Shown: positions 57,240 to 58,772 of the stretch, piece by piece | How the letters are laid out: each line of letters starts with the position of its first letter | Numbering within the stretch: the stretch's first letter is position 1 | Origin: Planctomycetaceae bacterium | GTDB taxonomy: Bacteria; Planctomycetota; Planctomycetia; Planctomycetales; Planctomycetaceae | Reading direction: 5' to 3' | Length of the DNA: 58,772 nt | Assembly (NCBI GenBank): GCA_021732995.1 | Contig: JAKFWA010000037.1 | Coordinates: forward strand, 1-58,772 | Translations under genes and position numbers: made by a program | Notes under the pieces: model-generated | What the model was told of the DNA's origin: nothing | The model's database searches: none | The model's input: only the letters and a program-made list of their open reading frames with translations

Positions 57240-57276
57240 GACAAAACTCTTCCTTGAGCGCTGCAGTCGATTGTCG

Positions 57277-57295
57277 TCTTTCGCTCCGCGAAAGA
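57277..57295. repeat. Short palindromic repeat
   Basis: TCTTTCGC-TCC-GCGAAAGA: an 8-bp hairpin with a 3-base loop. It resembles a palindrome I recall as dispersed in planctomycete genomes; single copy in this window. The rest of the gap (57240-57730) contains no gene I would support and no convincing promoter. Confidence 0.45.
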
Positions 57296-57730
57296 ACGGC
57301 CCTTCACAGTCAGAAAAGTAACTCTGAAACCCGCTTCCTGGTGGTTGCGGTCCTGCTCCTCCTCATCTTATTGAGAGAGCATCACGGGCTTGTAAGACGC
57401 TCCGTTGCACAAGGTCAATACGAGCGTCCGCAGCCTGAAACGACCAGACCTGACTGCATGTGTTGAATCCCGTCGAACTGCAGTCTGTTTTACTCCAGAC
57501 GGCAAATATTCTGGAAAAACTGGTCTTTGCCCCTTTTCGGGTCAGGGCTATAACGCCACTCCTTCCTACGAGAGTTCTTCTCGCACACGTTCTTTTTGCC
57601 AGGCTCGTCCGAGCCGTACGGCATCCCCCCAATATCCACTCCGATCGCTCGACGCTGTTGTGCTTGCCACAGTCAGGGTCGCACCCTCCATCAAATCATT
57701 TCTCAGTAGACGGTTCGCAAAGGAGTTCCC

Positions 57731-58585
57731 ATGCGCCTGTCGGCACGTCTTTCACTTTGCCTTTTGGCGGGTCTTGCAGCCCTCACGACCACGGGTTGCA
57801 ACACAGTGCCCAATTCATGGATGCGCCAGAGCCAGTTGCGGAACCGCGACATGTACGCGCAGAAGCAGGCCATGGCGAATCAGGCCGCGATGAGCGATCA
57901 GGATCGCGCCCGGTTAGCCCAGGAGAATGCCGACATGCGGCAGAAACTGGACCTCGCCAATCAGCGACTCGATAATCTGCAGAGCGAGCGGTCTCAGCTC
58001 AACAGCCGCCTGACGGCAGCGATGAAGAGCCAGCCCAATCCGTTGCCAGAATCGGCCACTCGCCGCTTCCAGGATCTCGCGAAGAAATATCCCGGCTTCA
58101 ACTTCGATCCGGACACCGGTGTGAGCAAGTTCTCCTCCGACGTGTTGTTCGACTCGGGCAGCGCGAACATCAAGGAGAGCGCGTCACCGCTGCTGTCTGA
58201 ATTCTCCAAGATCATGGGCGACGGCGAAGCCAGGCACCTGAAGGTGCTGGTCGTCGGCCACACGGACGACAAGCCGATTTCGAAGGATGCCACGAAGAAG
58301 GTTCATCCGACCAACTGGCACCTGTCGACCAACCGAGCGAACTCGGTGGTTATCAAGCTGCATCAGTACGGCATCTCTGAGAACCGTATGGGTGCCGCTG
58401 GTTACAGCATGTTCCAGCCGTCGACACCGAACTCGAACGACAAGGCCCGCAGCCAGAATCGTCGCGTGGAGATCTACGTCCTCGCTCCGGATTCACCGAT
58501 CGCCCAGGCGATGGAGAGTGACGCCTTCGATCCTCGTTCGGCTCTGAACAAGGCTGACGAATTCGATCCACGACTGGCGAAATAG
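57731..58585 (+). CDS. OmpA-family peptidoglycan-binding lipoprotein
   Basis: Lipobox TTGC (lipidated C23), a coiled-coil (about 55-98) and a C-terminal OmpA/MotB domain (about 130-255) with VLFDSGSANIKESA, VVGHTDDKPI, TNRANSVV and SQNRRVEI. It links the outer membrane to peptidoglycan, Pal-like or MotB-like. Confidence 0.9.
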   Translation: MRLSARLSLCLLAGLAALTTTGCNTVPNSWMRQSQLRNRDMYAQKQAMANQAAMSDQDRARLAQENADMRQKLDLANQRLDNLQSERSQLNSRLTAAMKSQPNPLPESATRRFQDLAKKYPGFNFDPDTGVSKFSSDVLFDSGSANIKESASPLLSEFSKIMGDGEARHLKVLVVGHTDDKPISKDATKKVHPTNWHLSTNRANSVVIKLHQYGISENRMGAAGYSMFQPSTPNSNDKARSQNRRVEIYVLAPDSPIAQAMESDAFDPRSALNKADEFDPRLAK

Positions 58586-58613
58586 TTCGCGACAAGTTTC
58601 CGAAGAATGCATC

Positions 58614-58648
58614 AAGCCCGGCTCAAATGATGACGCCGGGCTTTTTTG
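58614..58648 (+). terminator. Intrinsic terminator after OmpA-family gene
   Basis: AAGCCCGGC (58614-58622) pairs with GCCGGGCTT (58635-58643), followed by a T-run. A Rho-independent terminator, 28 bases after the stop. Confidence 0.88.
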
Positions 58649-58683
58649 TTGACGGATCTCTCGATAAACACCCCCCGCTGTAG

Positions 58684-58703
58684 GGCGGACAATCCTGTCC
58701 GCC
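58684..58703. repeat. Short palindromic repeat
   Basis: GGCGGACA-ATCC-TGTCCGCC: a perfect 8-bp hairpin. It directly precedes the terminal repeat and resembles a palindrome recalled as dispersed in planctomycetes. Confidence 0.5.
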
Positions 58704-58726
58704 GAAATGCGCTCAAAACAGTCTAA

Positions 58727-58772
58727 GCTCCCCTCGCCCCAGTAACCTGGGGAGAGGGGCTGGGGGTGAGGG
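58727..58772. repeat. Dispersed palindromic repeat at window end
   Basis: CCCCTCGCCCC and GGGGAGAGGGG arms around AGTAACCT, followed by CTGGGGGTGAGGG at the edge. It is the reverse-orientation copy of the repeat at bases 1-37, including the outer arm CCCCC. The window therefore begins and ends in the same repeat. Confidence 0.8.

Noticed and set aside
57254-57466. Short plus-strand open frame of 70 codons in the gap before the OmpA-family gene
   Set aside because: Starts in a palindromic repeat and shows no signal peptide or domain.

Overview
The window is chromosomal DNA from a planctomycete (Planctomycetota, most likely Planctomycetales). It carries several families that are largely diagnostic of that phylum: a PSD1-type DUF1549/DUF1553 cytochrome-like protein followed by a DUF1501 protein, a DUF1559 prepilin-like protein with an adjoining small lipoprotein, a double DUF1080 protein, a CXXC-less tandem AhpD-like protein and an FHA-less Ser/Thr kinase with a C-terminal membrane anchor. 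By eye the base composition is moderately GC-rich, apart from a more AT-rich restriction-modification block near 43.5-45.5 kb. Both ends of the window lie in copies of the same palindromic repeat (CCCCTCTCCCC / GGGGCGAGGGG arms) in opposite orientation. This suggests a contig whose ends are set by a dispersed repeat.

Layout. 1-2.4 kb: 3' two thirds of leuS, with the repeat lying in frame inside it, then a small unknown gene. 2.7-6.8 kb: a signalling operon of an HD-GYP response regulator, a RedB-like thioredoxin-fold protein and a hybrid histidine kinase with a histidine-rich membrane domain. 7.0-15.6 kb: a FadR/GntR regulator with a promoter and operator-like palindrome, translationally coupled to a PSD1 protein, then a membrane dual-specificity phosphatase, a DUF1501 protein and a PL10-like pectate lyase; it reads as one polysaccharide (possibly pectin) utilisation unit. 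15.6-20.0 kb (minus): cardiolipin synthase, a subclass B3-type metallo-beta-lactamase homologue and a large secreted protein. 20.4-26.8 kb: DUF3293, a Cys-rich secreted protein, the DUF1559 protein and its lipoprotein, two AhpD-like proteins, and an EF-hand protein fused to a Cys-type iodothyronine-deiodinase-like domain. 27.2-31.2 kb: LpoB-like and COG3014-like lipoproteins and a protein with a variant zincin motif. 31.3-35.3 kb: tRNA-Arg(CCG), nnrD, a small lipoprotein, DUF1080 and hemA. 35.8-42.6 kb: a small membrane protein, NatA, a NatB-CPBP fusion, purQ and glgX, then tRNA-Gly(CCC).

43.0-46.8 kb is the most unusual stretch. A complete type II restriction-modification module (Xre/C-type regulator, PD-(D/E)XK-like endonuclease, N4/N6 DNA methyltransferase) sits between the N-terminal and C-terminal remnants of an MmeI-like type IIG enzyme whose central methyltransferase and target-recognition parts are gone. 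Paired CCCAATTTGGG palindromes lie just upstream of the regulator, and a similar site lies upstream of the methyltransferase.

47.1-58.6 kb: a 4HBT thioesterase, a REC-only protein and a Ser/Thr kinase, a zinc alcohol dehydrogenase, rpmA (without rplU beside it), a family 4 uracil-DNA glycosylase, then a minus-strand surface-polysaccharide operon (two GT4-type transferases, DUF4254, GT9, manA) and an OmpA-family lipoprotein. Several intergenic spaces hold perfect or near-perfect inverted repeats that look like dispersed palindromic elements.
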